From: Bog-473 sp963763575
GTDB lineage: Bacteria; Actinomycetota; Acidimicrobiia; Acidimicrobiales; RAAP-2
Assembly: GCA_963763575.1 (NCBI GenBank)
Contig: CAVXPD010000001.1
Span: 186,001-250,000 of the forward strand
Length of the DNA stretch: 64,000 nucleotides
Direction of reading: 5' to 3'
Shown here: positions 1-10,391 of the stretch, in pieces
Position numbering within the stretch: position 1 is the first letter of the stretch
How the letters are laid out: each line of letters opens with the position of its first letter
Notes under the pieces: generated by a model
What the model was told of the DNA's origin: nothing
Seen by the model: only the letters and a program-made list of their open reading frames with translations
The model's database searches: none
Program-made: the position numbers and the translations under genes

Positions 1-2076
1 GACTTCCCGCTCGCCAAGACCCGCAACATCGGGATCATGGCCCACATCGACGCGGGCAAGACCACGACGACCGAGCGCATCCTCTACTACACCGGCCGCA
101 ACTACAAGATCGGTGAGGTGCACGAGGGCGCCGCGACGATGGACTGGATGGTCCAGGAGCAGGAGCGCGGCATCACGATCACGTCCGCCGCGACCACCTG
201 TAGCTGGCACGACAACTGGATCAACATCATCGACACCCCGGGCCACGTCGACTTCACGGTCGAGGTGGAGCGGTCGCTACGCGTCCTCGACGGCGCGGTG
301 GCGGTGTTCGACGCCGTGGCCGGCGTGGAGCCCCAGACCGAGACGGTGTGGCGCCAGGCCAACAAGTACAACGTGCCGCGGATCTGCTTCGTCAACAAGA
401 TGGACCGCATCGGTGCCGACTTCGAGCGCACGGTCGAGATGATCCGGGACCGCCTCGATGCGTTGCCGGCCGTCGTCCAGCTCCCCATCGGCGTCGAGTC
501 CGAGTTCAAGGGCGTCGTCGACCTGCTCGAGGAGAAGGCCCTCGTGTGGTCGAGCGACATGGGTGAGGAGTGGGAGACGCTCGACGTCCCCGCCGACATG
601 GCGGCCGAGGTCGAGGACGCCCGCCACCAGCTGATCGACGTCGTCTCCAACTTCGACGACACCATCATGGAGAAGTACCTCTCCGAGGAGCCCATCACGG
701 CCGACGACCTGCGCCGCGCCCTGCGCATGGCCACCCTGGCCGCCGCCGTGGTGCCGGTGCTCTGCGGCTCGGCCTTCAAGAACAAGGGCGTGCAGCCCAT
801 GCTCGACGCCGTCGTCGACTACCTGCCCAGCCCGCTCGACCTGCCGCCCACCGAGGGGCACCGGCCGGGCAAGACCGAGGAGCTCGAGGAGCGCAAGGCC
901 GACGACTCCGACTCGTTCAGCGCGCTCGCCTTCAAGATCATGACCGACCCCTACGTGGGCAAGCTGACCTACATCCGGGTGTACTCGGGCACGCTGGCGA
1001 AGGGCTCGTCGGTGCTGAACTCCACCAAGGACAAGAAGGAGCGCGTCGGGCGCATCCTCCAGATGCACGCCAACCACCGCGAGGACAAGGACGCCATCTT
1101 CGCCGGCGACATCATGGCGGTGGTCGGGCTCAAGACCACGACGACGGGCGACACGTTGTGCGACCCGGCTCACCCGATCCAGCTCGAGGCGCTCGAGTTC
1201 CCCGAGCCCGTCATCCACGTGGCCGTCGAGCCCAAGACGAAGGCCGACCAGGACAAGCTGTCGCGGGCCCTGTACGCGCTCAGCGAGGAGGACCCCACCT
1301 TCCGCGTGCGCAGTGACGAGGAAACGGGCCAGACCGTGATCTCGGGCATGGGCGAGCTGCACCTCGAGGTGCTCGTCGACCGCATGCTGCGCGAGTTCAG
1401 CGTCGACGCCAACGTGGGCAAGCCACAGGTGGCCTACCGCGAGACCATCCGCAAGCCGGTCGAGAAGATCGAGGAGCGGTACGTCCGCCAGACCGGTGGC
1501 CGCGGCCAGTACGGCCACGTCGTCATCAGTGCCGAGCCCACCGGGCCCGGGGGCGGCTACGAGTTCGTCGACAAGATCACGGGCGGCGCGATCCCCAAGG
1601 AGTACATCCCCTCGGTGGACGCCGGGATCCAGGAGGCCCTCACCGCGGGCGTTCTGGCGGGCTACCCGACGGTCGACGTGCGGGTCACCCTGACCTACGG
1701 CTCCTACCACGACGTGGACTCCTCGGAGATGGCGTTCAAGATCGCCGGATCCATGGCGATCAAGAAGGCGCTCCACGCCGCCAGCCCCGTGCTCCTCGAG
1801 CCGGTGATGGCGGTCACGGTGACCACACCGGGGGACTACATGGGCGACGTGATGGGTGACCTGTCCTCGCGGCGGGGGCGCATCGGGCTCACCGAGCAGC
1901 AGGGCAACAGCCAAGTGATCAACGCGCACGTACCGTTGGCCGAGATGTTCGGCTACGCTACTGACCTGCGGTCACGTACCCAGGGTCGGGCTACGTACAC
2001 GATGCAATTCGAGTCGTACAACGAGGTGCCCGAGTCGATCTCCAAGGAGATCATCGCCCGGGCCCACGGGGAATAG
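1..2076 (+). CDS. fusA: Elongation factor G (5' end cut by window edge)
   Basis: Translational GTPase that drives tRNA/mRNA translocation on the ribosome. The reading frame is open from base 1 and already reads DFPLAKTRNIGIMAHIDAGK, so the usual start lies just upstream and the ATG at 37 is internal. Visible motifs are the P-loop AHIDAGKTTTT, the switch II DTPGHVDF and the NKMD guanine-specificity motif; domains II to V follow to a normal C-terminus. About 691 residues are present, close to the family's roughly 700. It is followed 141 nt later by tuf, the standard str-operon order. Only the first few codons are missing. Confidence 0.98.
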   Translation, partial: DFPLAKTRNIGIMAHIDAGKTTTTERILYYTGRNYKIGEVHEGAATMDWMVQEQERGITITSAATTCSWHDNWINIIDTPGHVDFTVEVERSLRVLDGAVAVFDAVAGVEPQTETVWRQANKYNVPRICFVNKMDRIGADFERTVEMIRDRLDALPAVVQLPIGVESEFKGVVDLLEEKALVWSSDMGEEWETLDVPADMAAEVEDARHQLIDVVSNFDDTIMEKYLSEEPITADDLRRALRMATLAAAVVPVLCGSAFKNKGVQPMLDAVVDYLPSPLDLPPTEGHRPGKTEELEERKADDSDSFSALAFKIMTDPYVGKLTYIRVYSGTLAKGSSVLNSTKDKKERVGRILQMHANHREDKDAIFAGDIMAVVGLKTTTTGDTLCDPAHPIQLEALEFPEPVIHVAVEPKTKADQDKLSRALYALSEEDPTFRVRSDEETGQTVISGMGELHLEVLVDRMLREFSVDANVGKPQVAYRETIRKPVEKIEERYVRQTGGRGQYGHVVISAEPTGPGGGYEFVDKITGGAIPKEYIPSVDAGIQEALTAGVLAGYPTVDVRVTLTYGSYHDVDSSEMAFKIAGSMAIKKALHAASPVLLEPVMAVTVTTPGDYMGDVMGDLSSRRGRIGLTEQQGNSQVINAHVPLAEMFGYATDLRSRTQGRATYTMQFESYNEVPESISKEIIARAHGE

Positions 2077-2217
2077 GCCCGGTCGCCGCCCGGCACCGGG
2101 ACCCACCGGACCCGAGCCGTACGACGACTGGACCGCACACGAGACAACAGATCGAGACAAAGGCAGAATTCGTCGGGGCCACGGTGGCACCGACCAGGAG
2201 TAGGGAGTAGCGAGGCG

Positions 2218-3405
<1,188 letters not shown>

Positions 3406-3441
3406 CCCGAGTCCCCCGACGAGAGAGCAGGCAGCGAGACC

Positions 3442-3768
3442 ATGGCCGACGGCCCGAAGCAGAAGATCCGCATCAGGCTGAAGGCCTACGACCACGAGAT
3501 CCTCGACCAGTCCACGGAGAAGATCGTCCAGACGGTGCTCCGGACCCAGGCCAAGGTGCTCGGGCCCGTCCCGCTGCCGACGGACAAGCACCGCTACACG
3601 GTGATCCGCTCGCCGCACAAGTACAAGGACTCCCGCGAGCACTTCGAGATGCGGGTGCACAAGCGCCTCGTCGACATCGTGGAGCACACGCCCAAGACGG
3701 TGGACTCGCTCCAGCGGCTCGACCTGCCCGCGGGCGTCGACATCGAGATCAAGATCCAGACGGCCTGA
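3442..3768 (+). CDS. rpsJ: 30S ribosomal protein S10
   Basis: Small-subunit protein of the 30S head; also NusE in antitermination complexes. 108 residues against a usual 101-105, with a short extra N-terminus (MADGPKQK) before the conserved IRIRLKAYDHEILDQS block and the loop PLPTDKHRYTVIRSPHK. It starts 36 nt after tuf behind GAGAGAGCAGG. Unusually, 269 nt separate it from rplC, whereas most later genes in the cluster overlap or nearly touch. Confidence 0.97.
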   Translation: MADGPKQKIRIRLKAYDHEILDQSTEKIVQTVLRTQAKVLGPVPLPTDKHRYTVIRSPHKYKDSREHFEMRVHKRLVDIVEHTPKTVDSLQRLDLPAGVDIEIKIQTA

Positions 3769-3800
3769 CGGCCGATGACCCCGCCTCCCCGCCGGGACGC

Positions 3801-3828
3801 CTGGCAGGGGGCGACACCATGGTGTAAC
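3801..3828 (+). promoter_or_regulatory. Possible internal promoter upstream of rplC
   Basis: In the 269-nt gap after rpsJ, CTGGCA (3801-3806) and TGTAAC (3823-3828) are 16 bp apart and resemble a weak sigma-70-type -35/-10 pair. The inference rests on spacing and on the unusual gap in an otherwise tightly packed cluster. Neither hexamer is close to consensus. Confidence 0.3.
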
Positions 3829-3949
3829 CTCGCGAGCCACCCAAATGGGCTGGCGGGGGGCAGTTTCACAGCGGTGCTGCGGCGCTGCGCAGGACAACAG
3901 ACGTGCGTGATCGCCGGCACCGCCGGAACCTCACGCCGAACCATTCGAG

Positions 3950-3978
3950 CGCTCCGCTCGGGATTCCCGGGCGGAGCG
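3950..3978 (+). promoter_or_regulatory. Leader hairpin upstream of rplC
   Basis: Bases 3950-3962 pair with 3966-3978 (13 pairs, one G-U, ATT loop; arms CGCTCCGC and GCGGAGCG). It lies 59 nt before the rplC start. There is no U-tract, so it may be a terminator/attenuator or a ribosomal-protein leader; S10-type operons in other bacteria are autoregulated through leaders, but the protein ligand here is unknown. The rest of 3769-4037 shows no gene. Confidence 0.45.
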
Positions 3979-4037
3979 TTGGCGTGCGCAGGGAGTTCTC
4001 CCCGGCGCAGGAGAACGGAACAGGAAGAAGAGGACAC

Positions 4038-4694
4038 GTGGCTACCAAGGCCATCGTCGGCGAGAAAGTCGGCATGACCCAGGTCTGGGACGACCAGAAC
4101 CGCGCCGTACCGGTGACGGTGTTGAAGGTCGCGCCCGTGCGCGTGGTCCAGATCAAGACGCCCGAGAGGGACGGCTACTCCGCCCTCCAGGTGACCTGGG
4201 GCTTCCGCCGCAACTCGACGCTGGGCAAGCCGCAGCTCGGTCACTACGCCAAGGCGGGCGTCAACCCGGGCCGCAAGCTGGTGGAGCTGCGCCTCGACGA
4301 CGTGGCCGACTACACGGTGGGCCAGGAGATCGCGGCCGACCTGTGGCAGGCGGGCGAGCGGGTCGACGCCATCGCGGTGAGCAAGGGCAAGGGTTTCACC
4401 GGCGGCATGAAGCGGCACAACTTCAAGGGCCAGGGCGGGTCGCACGGCAACCACGGCCACCACCGGGCGCCCGGCTCCATCGGCGCCTGCGCCACCCCGT
4501 CGCGAGTCTTCAAGGGCACGCGCATGGCCGGGCAGCTCGGCGGGAACCAGGTGACCGCGCTGAACCTCGAGGTCGTCTCGGCCGACGCCGAGCGCGAGCT
4601 CGTGCTGGTCAAGGGCGCGGTGCCGGGGGCGCGGGGGAGCGTCGTCGTGCTGCGCGACTCGGTGAAGACCCCGACCAAGGTCGGGAAGCGATGA
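4038..4694 (+). CDS. rplC: 50S ribosomal protein L3
   Basis: Early-assembly 50S protein near the peptidyl-transferase centre. Begins at GTG 4038 behind AGGAAGAAGAGG, giving 218 residues starting VATKAIVGEKVGMTQVWD, the typical L3 N-terminus; the frame is open further upstream but the extra residues are not L3-like. The conserved loop KGKGFTGGMKRHNFKGQ and HRAPGSIG are present. It overlaps rplD by 4 nt (ATGA), implying translational coupling. Confidence 0.97.
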   Translation: MATKAIVGEKVGMTQVWDDQNRAVPVTVLKVAPVRVVQIKTPERDGYSALQVTWGFRRNSTLGKPQLGHYAKAGVNPGRKLVELRLDDVADYTVGQEIAADLWQAGERVDAIAVSKGKGFTGGMKRHNFKGQGGSHGNHGHHRAPGSIGACATPSRVFKGTRMAGQLGGNQVTALNLEVVSADAERELVLVKGAVPGARGSVVVLRDSVKTPTKVGKR

Positions 4695-5755
4695 CGACGA
4701 CCGCAGCGAACTCCGGGCGCGCCGGCACGGTGCTGCGCAACAGCGTGAAGAAGGAGCGGCCGGCCCCGGTCGCCCGGACGGCGACGCGCCGCAACGCGGC
4801 GGGCCACGATCTCGGTACCGTCGACCTGGAGCCGGCGGTCTTCGGGCTGGTGCCCCACCGGGCCGTGCTGCACCAGGTGGTCACCGCCCAGTTGGCAGAT
4901 GTCCGGGCCGGGACCCAGTCCACCCGGACGCGCGCCGAGGCGCGCGGGGGCGGCGCCAAGCCGTTCCGCCAGAAGGGCACGGGCCGGGCCCGCCAGGGCT
5001 CGACCCGGTCGCCGTCGGCGAGCGGCGGAGGGGTGGCGCTCGGGCCCAAGCCCCGCAGCTACGCGCAGCACACCCCGAAGAAGATGGTCCGCCTGGCCCT
5101 GCTCTCGGCGTTGAGCGACCGGGCCGAGATCGGGCGGGTCACCGTGATCGACGACTGGGGGATCGAGGAGCCCGACACCCGCGAGGCCGCGACCATCCTG
5201 CGTAAGCTGAGGCTGGACGGCTCGGTCCTCGTCGTGCTGGCCAACGACGAGATCCCCGTAGCGCTCTCGCTGCGCAACCTGCCCGAAGCCTCCATCACCA
5301 CGCACGCCGAGCTCTCGGCCCACGACGTGATCAAGGCCGACTGGCTGCTCTTCTCGGACCGCACCCTGCCGACCTCGCCGTCGGACTTCTCTGGGACCCA
5401 TCTCGCCGAGCTCGCCCCGGCCAAGTGGGTGCCGACCAAGAAGGCGGCCGGGACCGAGGACGACACTGCGGCCGCGGCCGCGGACGAGGCGAAGACCGCA
5501 CCGCCCACGAAGGCCGCCAAGAAGGCCACGGGCGCCCCGGCGAAGGCCGAGTCCGAGACCGAGGCCGACGCCGCGGACGCTCCGGCCGCGTCGGTCACGA
5601 CCGAGCCCGAGGCCACCGAGGCCGCCTCGGCCAAGAGGCCGCCCGCCGCGAGGAAGGCCCGGGCCGCCAAGGCCGAGGCAGCACACGAGGACGAGGCGGA
5701 CGGCGCGGACGGCGATGACGAGGCCGCGAGCGAGGAGGGCGACGCCGATGCGTGA
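4691..5755 (+). CDS. rplD: 50S ribosomal protein L4 with long C-terminal tail
   Basis: Core 50S protein lining the exit tunnel and, in other bacteria, an operon autoregulator. Residues about 35-240 carry the L4 fold, including the tunnel loop with GGGAKPFRQKGTGRARQGS. Two things are odd: about 35 extra N-terminal residues, and a tail of about 115 residues from around 240 made almost only of Ala, Glu, Asp, Lys, Thr and Pro and ending EEGDADA. The total of 354 residues compares with a usual 200-220. The tail looks disordered and acidic. Start ATG 4691 overlaps the rplC stop; the end overlaps rplW. Confidence 0.95.
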   Translation: MTTTAANSGRAGTVLRNSVKKERPAPVARTATRRNAAGHDLGTVDLEPAVFGLVPHRAVLHQVVTAQLADVRAGTQSTRTRAEARGGGAKPFRQKGTGRARQGSTRSPSASGGGVALGPKPRSYAQHTPKKMVRLALLSALSDRAEIGRVTVIDDWGIEEPDTREAATILRKLRLDGSVLVVLANDEIPVALSLRNLPEASITTHAELSAHDVIKADWLLFSDRTLPTSPSDFSGTHLAELAPAKWVPTKKAAGTEDDTAAAAADEAKTAPPTKAAKKATGAPAKAESETEADAADAPAASVTTEPEATEAASAKRPPAARKARAAKAEAAHEDEADGADGDDEAASEEGDADA

Positions 5756-6038
5756 CGCCATGTCCGTGTTGATCCGCCCGGTCGTCTCGGAGAAGAGCTA
5801 CGCGCTGATGGAACAGGGCGTCTACGTCTTCATCGTGGACCCCCGCGCCACCAAGATCGAGGTGCGCCACGCCGTCGAACAGGCCTTCAGCGTCCGGGTC
5901 GCCAACGTGAACACGCTCCACCGCAAGGGGAAGACGACGCGCAACCGCCGCACCAACACCCGGGGCAAGCGTCCCGACACCAAACGCGCCATCGTCACGC
6001 TGCACCCCGACGACTCCATCGACCTCTTCGAGCGCTGA
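5748..6038 (+). CDS. rplW: 50S ribosomal protein L23
   Basis: 50S protein at the tunnel exit, docking site for trigger factor and SRP. 96 residues from ATG 5748, chosen because GAGGAGGG (5732-5739) is well spaced; ATG 5760 is an alternative that removes four residues. The conserved LIRPVVSEKSY and the basic loop NTLHRKGKTTRNRR are visible. It overlaps the end of rplD by 8 nt. Confidence 0.96.
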   Translation: MRDAMSVLIRPVVSEKSYALMEQGVYVFIVDPRATKIEVRHAVEQAFSVRVANVNTLHRKGKTTRNRRTNTRGKRPDTKRAIVTLHPDDSIDLFER

Positions 6039-6051
6039 TCGGAACATCGCC

Positions 6052-6888
<837 letters not shown>

Positions 6889-6904
6889 GTGAGGACGAGG
6901 AGCC

Positions 6905-7183
6905 ATGCCGCGTAGCCTGAAGAAGGGACCGTTCGTCGACGGCCACCTGCTCAAGAAGGTCGACGTCCTCAACTCGAGCGGCGAGAAGAGGGTCATCAAG
7001 ACCTGGTCCCGCCGGTCCACCATCATCCCCGACATGGTGGGGCACACCATCGCCGTGCACGACGGCCGCCGCCACGTGCCCGTCTACGTGACCGAGTCCA
7101 TGGTCGGCCACAAGCTGGGCGAGTTCGCCCCGACACGGACGTTCCGCTACCACGCCGGCCAGGAGCGAGGGGCGCGACGGTGA
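6905..7183 (+). CDS. rpsS: 30S ribosomal protein S19
   Basis: Head protein of the 30S that forms a complex with S13. 92 residues, normal size, with the canonical start MPRSLKKGPFVDGHL and the conserved SRRSTIIPDMVGHTIAVH block. GAGGACGAGGAGCC provides the ribosome binding site. It overlaps the GTG start of rplV by 4 nt. Confidence 0.98.
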   Translation: MPRSLKKGPFVDGHLLKKVDVLNSSGEKRVIKTWSRRSTIIPDMVGHTIAVHDGRRHVPVYVTESMVGHKLGEFAPTRTFRYHAGQERGARR

Positions 7184-7956
7184 CCGCCACCAAGACGAAC
7201 GAGCGTCCCGGGACGCGCGCGGTGCACCGCCACGCCGGTCTCTCGGCCAGCAAGGCGCGCCAGGTCCTCGACCTGATCCGCGGCGAGGACGTGCAGCGCG
7301 CTGCCGAGATCCTGACCGGCACCGAGCGCGAAGCGGCCGAGGTCGTCGGCAAGGTCCTGACCTCCGCCGTGGCCAATGCCCAGCACAACGACTCGCAGAA
7401 CCCCGAGGAGCTGTACGTCGCGGCCTGCTACGCCGATGAGGCCGCCACGATGAAGCGCTGGCGTCCGCGCGCCCGGGGCCGCGCCACGCGGATCCGCAAA
7501 CGGACGTGCCATGTCACCGTCATCGTCAGCCGGCTCCCGGCCGAGCAGCTCGAGCTGCGCCGTCGACGCAGGGAGGCGGTCAGCGCCAACCGATCTCGCC
7601 GGGTCGAGGGCTCGCGTCGCCGCGCCGACCTGTCCGGTCGCCTGTCTCGCCGGCGGGCCGCCCAGGCCGAGCGGGCTGCGGCCGCCGAGGCCGAGCAGGC
7701 GCTCGAGGCGATCGAGGCCGAGGCGGAGGCCGAGCTGCCGCCGGGCGAAGAGACGCCCGGCGACGAGACGACGGCCGACGAGACGACGGCCGACGAGGCG
7801 ACAGCGCAGGCGAAGCAGGCGGCGGCGGACGCGGAGCAGGCGCTCGAGGCGATCGAGGCCGAGGCGGAGGCCGAGCTGCCGGCCGAGGACGCAGGGGCCG
7901 AGGCGACCACCGACGACTCCGCCGAGGGAGCCACAGAGAAGGACGAGGAAAGCTAG
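7180..7956 (+). CDS. rplV: 50S ribosomal protein L22 with repeated acidic tail
   Basis: 50S protein whose beta-hairpin lines the exit tunnel. Starts at GTG 7180. Residues about 12-125 are canonical L22 (SASKARQVLDLIRG, ATMKRWRPRARGRA). The remaining roughly 130 residues are an Arg-rich linker followed by an Ala/Glu-rich tail in which EQALEAIEAEAEAELP occurs twice; its 48 nt are identical at 7693-7740 and 7834-7881. Total is 258 residues against a usual 110-130. Part of this tail (7792-7881) matches the N-terminal extension of S17. L22 tails are known in other actinobacteria, but a module shared with S17 is unusual. Confidence 0.95.
   Translation: MTATKTNERPGTRAVHRHAGLSASKARQVLDLIRGEDVQRAAEILTGTEREAAEVVGKVLTSAVANAQHNDSQNPEELYVAACYADEAATMKRWRPRARGRATRIRKRTCHVTVIVSRLPAEQLELRRRRREAVSANRSRRVEGSRRRADLSGRLSRRRAAQAERAAAAEAEQALEAIEAEAEAELPPGEETPGDETTADETTADEATAQAKQAAADAEQALEAIEAEAEAELPAEDAGAEATTDDSAEGATEKDEES
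7693..7881 (+). repeat. 48-nt direct repeat inside rplV, related to rpsQ
   Basis: Two identical 48-nt copies (7693-7740 and 7834-7881), 141 nt apart start to start and therefore in frame, encode an Ala/Glu helix-like segment. A diverged third copy lies in rpsQ at 10005-10052. Identity at the nucleotide level within rplV suggests recent duplication or gene conversion. Confidence 0.9.
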
Positions 7957-9024
7957 ATGGGCCAGAAGGTAAACCCCTACGGCTTCCGGCTCGGGATCAC
8001 CACCGACTGGAAGTCGCGCTGGTTCGAGGAGCGCCATTACCGCGACTTCGTGGTCGAGGACTGGAAGATCCGCGACTACCTGATGCGGCAGCTCGAGGCG
8101 GCCGCCGTAAGCCGGATCGAGGTCGAGCGCACGCGTGACCGCCTGCGCGTCGACATCCACACGGCGCGGCCGGGCATCGTCATCGGGCGACGCGGCGCGG
8201 AGGCGGACCGGCTGAAGAAGCACCTCGAGGAGATCACCGGCCTGCAAAACCGGATCCAGCTGAACATCCAGGAGATCAAGCAACCGGAGCTCGACGCAGC
8301 GCTCATCGCGCAGGGCATCTGCGACCAGCTGGTGCGCCGCGTCGCGTTCCGGCGCGCCATGAAGCGGGCCATCCAGACCGTGCAGAAGGCGGGCGCCCAG
8401 GGCATCAAGGTGCAGTGCTCGGGCCGGCTCGGCGGATCCGAGATGTCCCGCAAGGAGCAGTACCGCGAGGGCCGGGTGCCTCTGCACACGCTGCGGGCCG
8501 ACATCGATTACGGCTTTCGCGAGGCCCGGACCACCTCGGGACGCGTCGGCGTCAAGGTCTGGATCTACAAGGGCGACATCCTGCCCTACAAGGTCTCGAT
8601 CGAGGACAAGATCACCCGCGAGGCCGCCATGGCCGTCGGCGAGACCTCGGGCCAAAGCGGCCCACGTCGCCTCATCACCGCCGGCGGCGGCCGCCGCCGG
8701 GCCGAGGACTTTTCCACGGTCGAGGACCAGGAGGAGCCGGAAGAGCTGGAGGAGCAGGCGGAGCAGGCGGAGCAGGCGGAGCAGGCGGAGCAGGCGGAGC
8801 AAGAGGGACAGGAAGAGCTGGAGACCGCGGCCGCCAACGGTGCCCGCGAGGAGGGTCCGCTCGGGGAGGGGGAGGAGGTGCTGGAGGAGCCCATCGGGGA
8901 CCTTCTGCCGCAGCCGTCCGAGCCCGACGACCTGGAGCGTCAGCTGGCCCGGGACGAGGAGATGGAGCGCCAGGCCCGCCACGAGCATCACGAGGCCCCG
9001 CACTTCCGCAAGGAGTCGGACTGA
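7957..9024 (+). CDS. rpsC: 30S ribosomal protein S3 with long Glu-rich tail
   Basis: 30S head protein at the mRNA entry site. Residues 1-215 show the S3 fold: MGQKVNPYGFRLGI, the KH-domain GRRGAEADRLK, and the C-terminal domain KVWIYKGDILPYK. The last roughly 140 residues are an acidic tail with five tandem EQA triplets near residues 266-280, encoded by a perfect 9-nt repeat. 355 residues in total, against about 210-275 in relatives. It starts immediately after the rplV stop. The tail seems disordered; its role is unknown. Confidence 0.95.
   Translation: MGQKVNPYGFRLGITTDWKSRWFEERHYRDFVVEDWKIRDYLMRQLEAAAVSRIEVERTRDRLRVDIHTARPGIVIGRRGAEADRLKKHLEEITGLQNRIQLNIQEIKQPELDAALIAQGICDQLVRRVAFRRAMKRAIQTVQKAGAQGIKVQCSGRLGGSEMSRKEQYREGRVPLHTLRADIDYGFREARTTSGRVGVKVWIYKGDILPYKVSIEDKITREAAMAVGETSGQSGPRRLITAGGGRRRAEDFSTVEDQEEPEELEEQAEQAEQAEQAEQAEQEGQEELETAAANGAREEGPLGEGEEVLEEPIGDLLPQPSEPDDLERQLARDEEMERQARHEHHEAPHFRKESD
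8752..8796 (+). repeat. 9-nt tandem repeat in the rpsC tail
   Basis: Five perfect tandem copies of GAGCAGGCG, followed by the degenerate GAGCAAGAG. Each unit adds Glu-Gln-Ala in frame, so slippage would change tail length without breaking S3. Confidence 0.95.
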
Positions 9025-9025
9025 C

Positions 9026-9463
9026 GTGTTGATGCCCAAGAAGGTCAAGCACCGGAAGACGCAGCGCGGCCGCCTGACTGGCACCTCCAAGGGCGGCAAC
9101 GCCGTCTCGTTCGGCGACTTCGGGATCCAGGCCCTCGAGCCCGGCTGGCTCACGGCGCGTCAGATCGAGGCGGCCCGTATCGCGATGACCCGCCACGTCA
9201 AGCGCGGCGGGAAGGTGTGGATCCGCGTCTTCCCGGACAAACCGGTGACCCAGAAGCCCGCCGAGACCCGCATGGGCTCGGGGAAGGGCAACCCCGAGCT
9301 GTGGGTGGCCGTCGTGCACCCCGGGCGCGTTCTGTTCGAGTTGGCCGGCGTCGACGAGCCCCTGGCCCGCGCTGCCATGGAGCGCGCCATTCAGAAGCTT
9401 CCCTTCAAGGCCCGCTTCGTGGTGCGTCCGGGCACCCACGGCCACGCCGAGGTGGCGATCTGA
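9026..9463 (+). CDS. rplP: 50S ribosomal protein L16
   Basis: 50S protein contacting tRNA near the A site. The start chosen is GTG 9026, giving fMet-LMPKKVKHRKTQRG, behind AAGGAGT; the family normally begins ML-P-R/K, so codon two (TTG) and codon three (ATG) are not the start. 145 residues, near the usual 137-140. AGWLTARQIEAARIAMTRHVKRGGK-type core and GSGKGNPELWVA are present. Overlaps rpmC by one base. Confidence 0.96.
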   Translation: MLMPKKVKHRKTQRGRLTGTSKGGNAVSFGDFGIQALEPGWLTARQIEAARIAMTRHVKRGGKVWIRVFPDKPVTQKPAETRMGSGKGNPELWVAVVHPGRVLFELAGVDEPLARAAMERAIQKLPFKARFVVRPGTHGHAEVAI

Positions 9464-9903
9464 TGCCCGCCGCGCACGACCTTGCCATGCTCGACGGCGA
9501 AGAGCTTGCCGCCCGCCTGGGCGACTCACGCCGCGAGCTGTTCAACCTGCGCTTTCAGTTGGCCACCGGCCAGCTGGACAACTCGGCGCGCCTCGGGCAG
9601 GTGCGACGCGACGTCGCGCGCATGCTGACGGTGCTGCGGACCCGCGAGATCCTCGAGGCCGAGGGCGCCTATGTCGCTCCGACGGCCGAGGAGCACGAGG
9701 CGGCCCGGGCGAACCTGGCCGCCGAGGACGCCGAGCGTGAGGAGCGGGCCCAGGTCCGGGCGGCCGCGGCCGAGGCCGACGCGGAGGGCGAAGTGCCCGA
9801 GTTCGACGCGGACGTGGACGTGGACGCGGACGTGGACGCAGACGAATACGACGACGACGACGTCGACGACGAAGAAGACGACGAAGAAGAGGATGAGGCC
9901 TGA
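9463..9903 (+). CDS. rpmC: 50S ribosomal protein L29 with poly-acidic tail
   Basis: Small protein near the tunnel exit that helps dock targeting factors. Residues 1-70 are L29-like (LARLGDSRRELFNLRFQLATGQ, then RRDVARMLTVLRTRE). The other roughly 75 residues are strongly acidic, ending in a run dominated by Asp and Glu (DADVDADVDADEYDDDDV and beyond). 146 residues against a usual 65-75. Start ATG 9463 shares one base with the rplP stop (TGATG). A tail of this charge beside the exit tunnel is notable. Confidence 0.93.
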   Translation: MPAAHDLAMLDGEELAARLGDSRRELFNLRFQLATGQLDNSARLGQVRRDVARMLTVLRTREILEAEGAYVAPTAEEHEAARANLAAEDAEREERAQVRAAAAEADAEGEVPEFDADVDVDADVDADEYDDDDVDDEEDDEEEDEA

Positions 9904-10391
9904 TGGCCGACGAGACCCCAGAGACCGAGAACGACGTGACCGCGGAGGATTTGGCCGCGGACGACGAGGCGACGGCGCAGGCCAAGGCGGCCGCCGCCGA
10001 CGCCGAGCGGGCGCTCGAGGCGATCGAGACCGAGGCCGCGTCCGAGCTGCCCGCCGACGACGTCGAGGCCGCTGTGCCTGCGCGGCCCGCGGCCGCGCAG
10101 AAGGCCGCCCCGACCCCGTCGCCGGCGGAGCCCGAAAAGCGCCTCAACCGGCGCAAGGTGCGCGAGGGCATCGTCGTCTCCGACGCCATGACCTCGACCG
10201 TCGTCGTCGCGGTGGTGGACCGGGTGCGGCACCGCAAGTACGGCAAGACGGTGCAGCGCACGAAGAGGCTCTACGTGCACGACGCCGAGGACACCGCCAA
10301 GGTGGGAGACCGGGTCCGGGTCGCCGAGACCCGCCCCATCTCCAAGCTCAAGCGTTGGCGCCTGACCGAAGTGGTGGAGCGCGCCCGATGA
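9903..10391 (+). CDS. rpsQ: 30S ribosomal protein S17 with acidic N-terminal extension
   Basis: Primary 16S rRNA-binding protein. The S17 OB fold occupies residues about 80-162 (RKVREGIVVSDAMTSTVVVA, KYGKTVQRTKRLYVHD). The first roughly 80 residues are an Ala/Glu/Asp-rich extension ending in a Pro/Ala linker. Residues 21-50 closely match the L22 tail: both read DEATAQAK, then AL-EAIE, then ELP. No internal start before the S17 core has a clear ribosome binding site, and ATG 9903 is coupled to the rpmC stop, so the extension is probably translated. Confidence 0.93.
   Translation: MADETPETENDVTAEDLAADDEATAQAKAAAADAERALEAIETEAASELPADDVEAAVPARPAAAQKAAPTPSPAEPEKRLNRRKVREGIVVSDAMTSTVVVAVVDRVRHRKYGKTVQRTKRLYVHDAEDTAKVGDRVRVAETRPISKLKRWRLTEVVERAR
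9963..10052 (+). repeat. 30-codon module shared with the rplV tail
   Basis: These 90 nt align codon for codon with 7792-7881 in rplV (GACGAGGCGAC-GCGCAGGC start, GAGCTGCC- end), with substitutions mostly at third positions in the first half. It is a dispersed in-frame repeat between two ribosomal protein genes about 2.2 kb apart. Confidence 0.85.

Noticed and set aside
277..1929. Long open frame antisense to fusA (about 550 codons)
   Set aside because: High GC makes antisense frames open; the sense strand encodes unmistakable EF-G and the antisense product has low-complexity Asp/Val/His/Arg composition.
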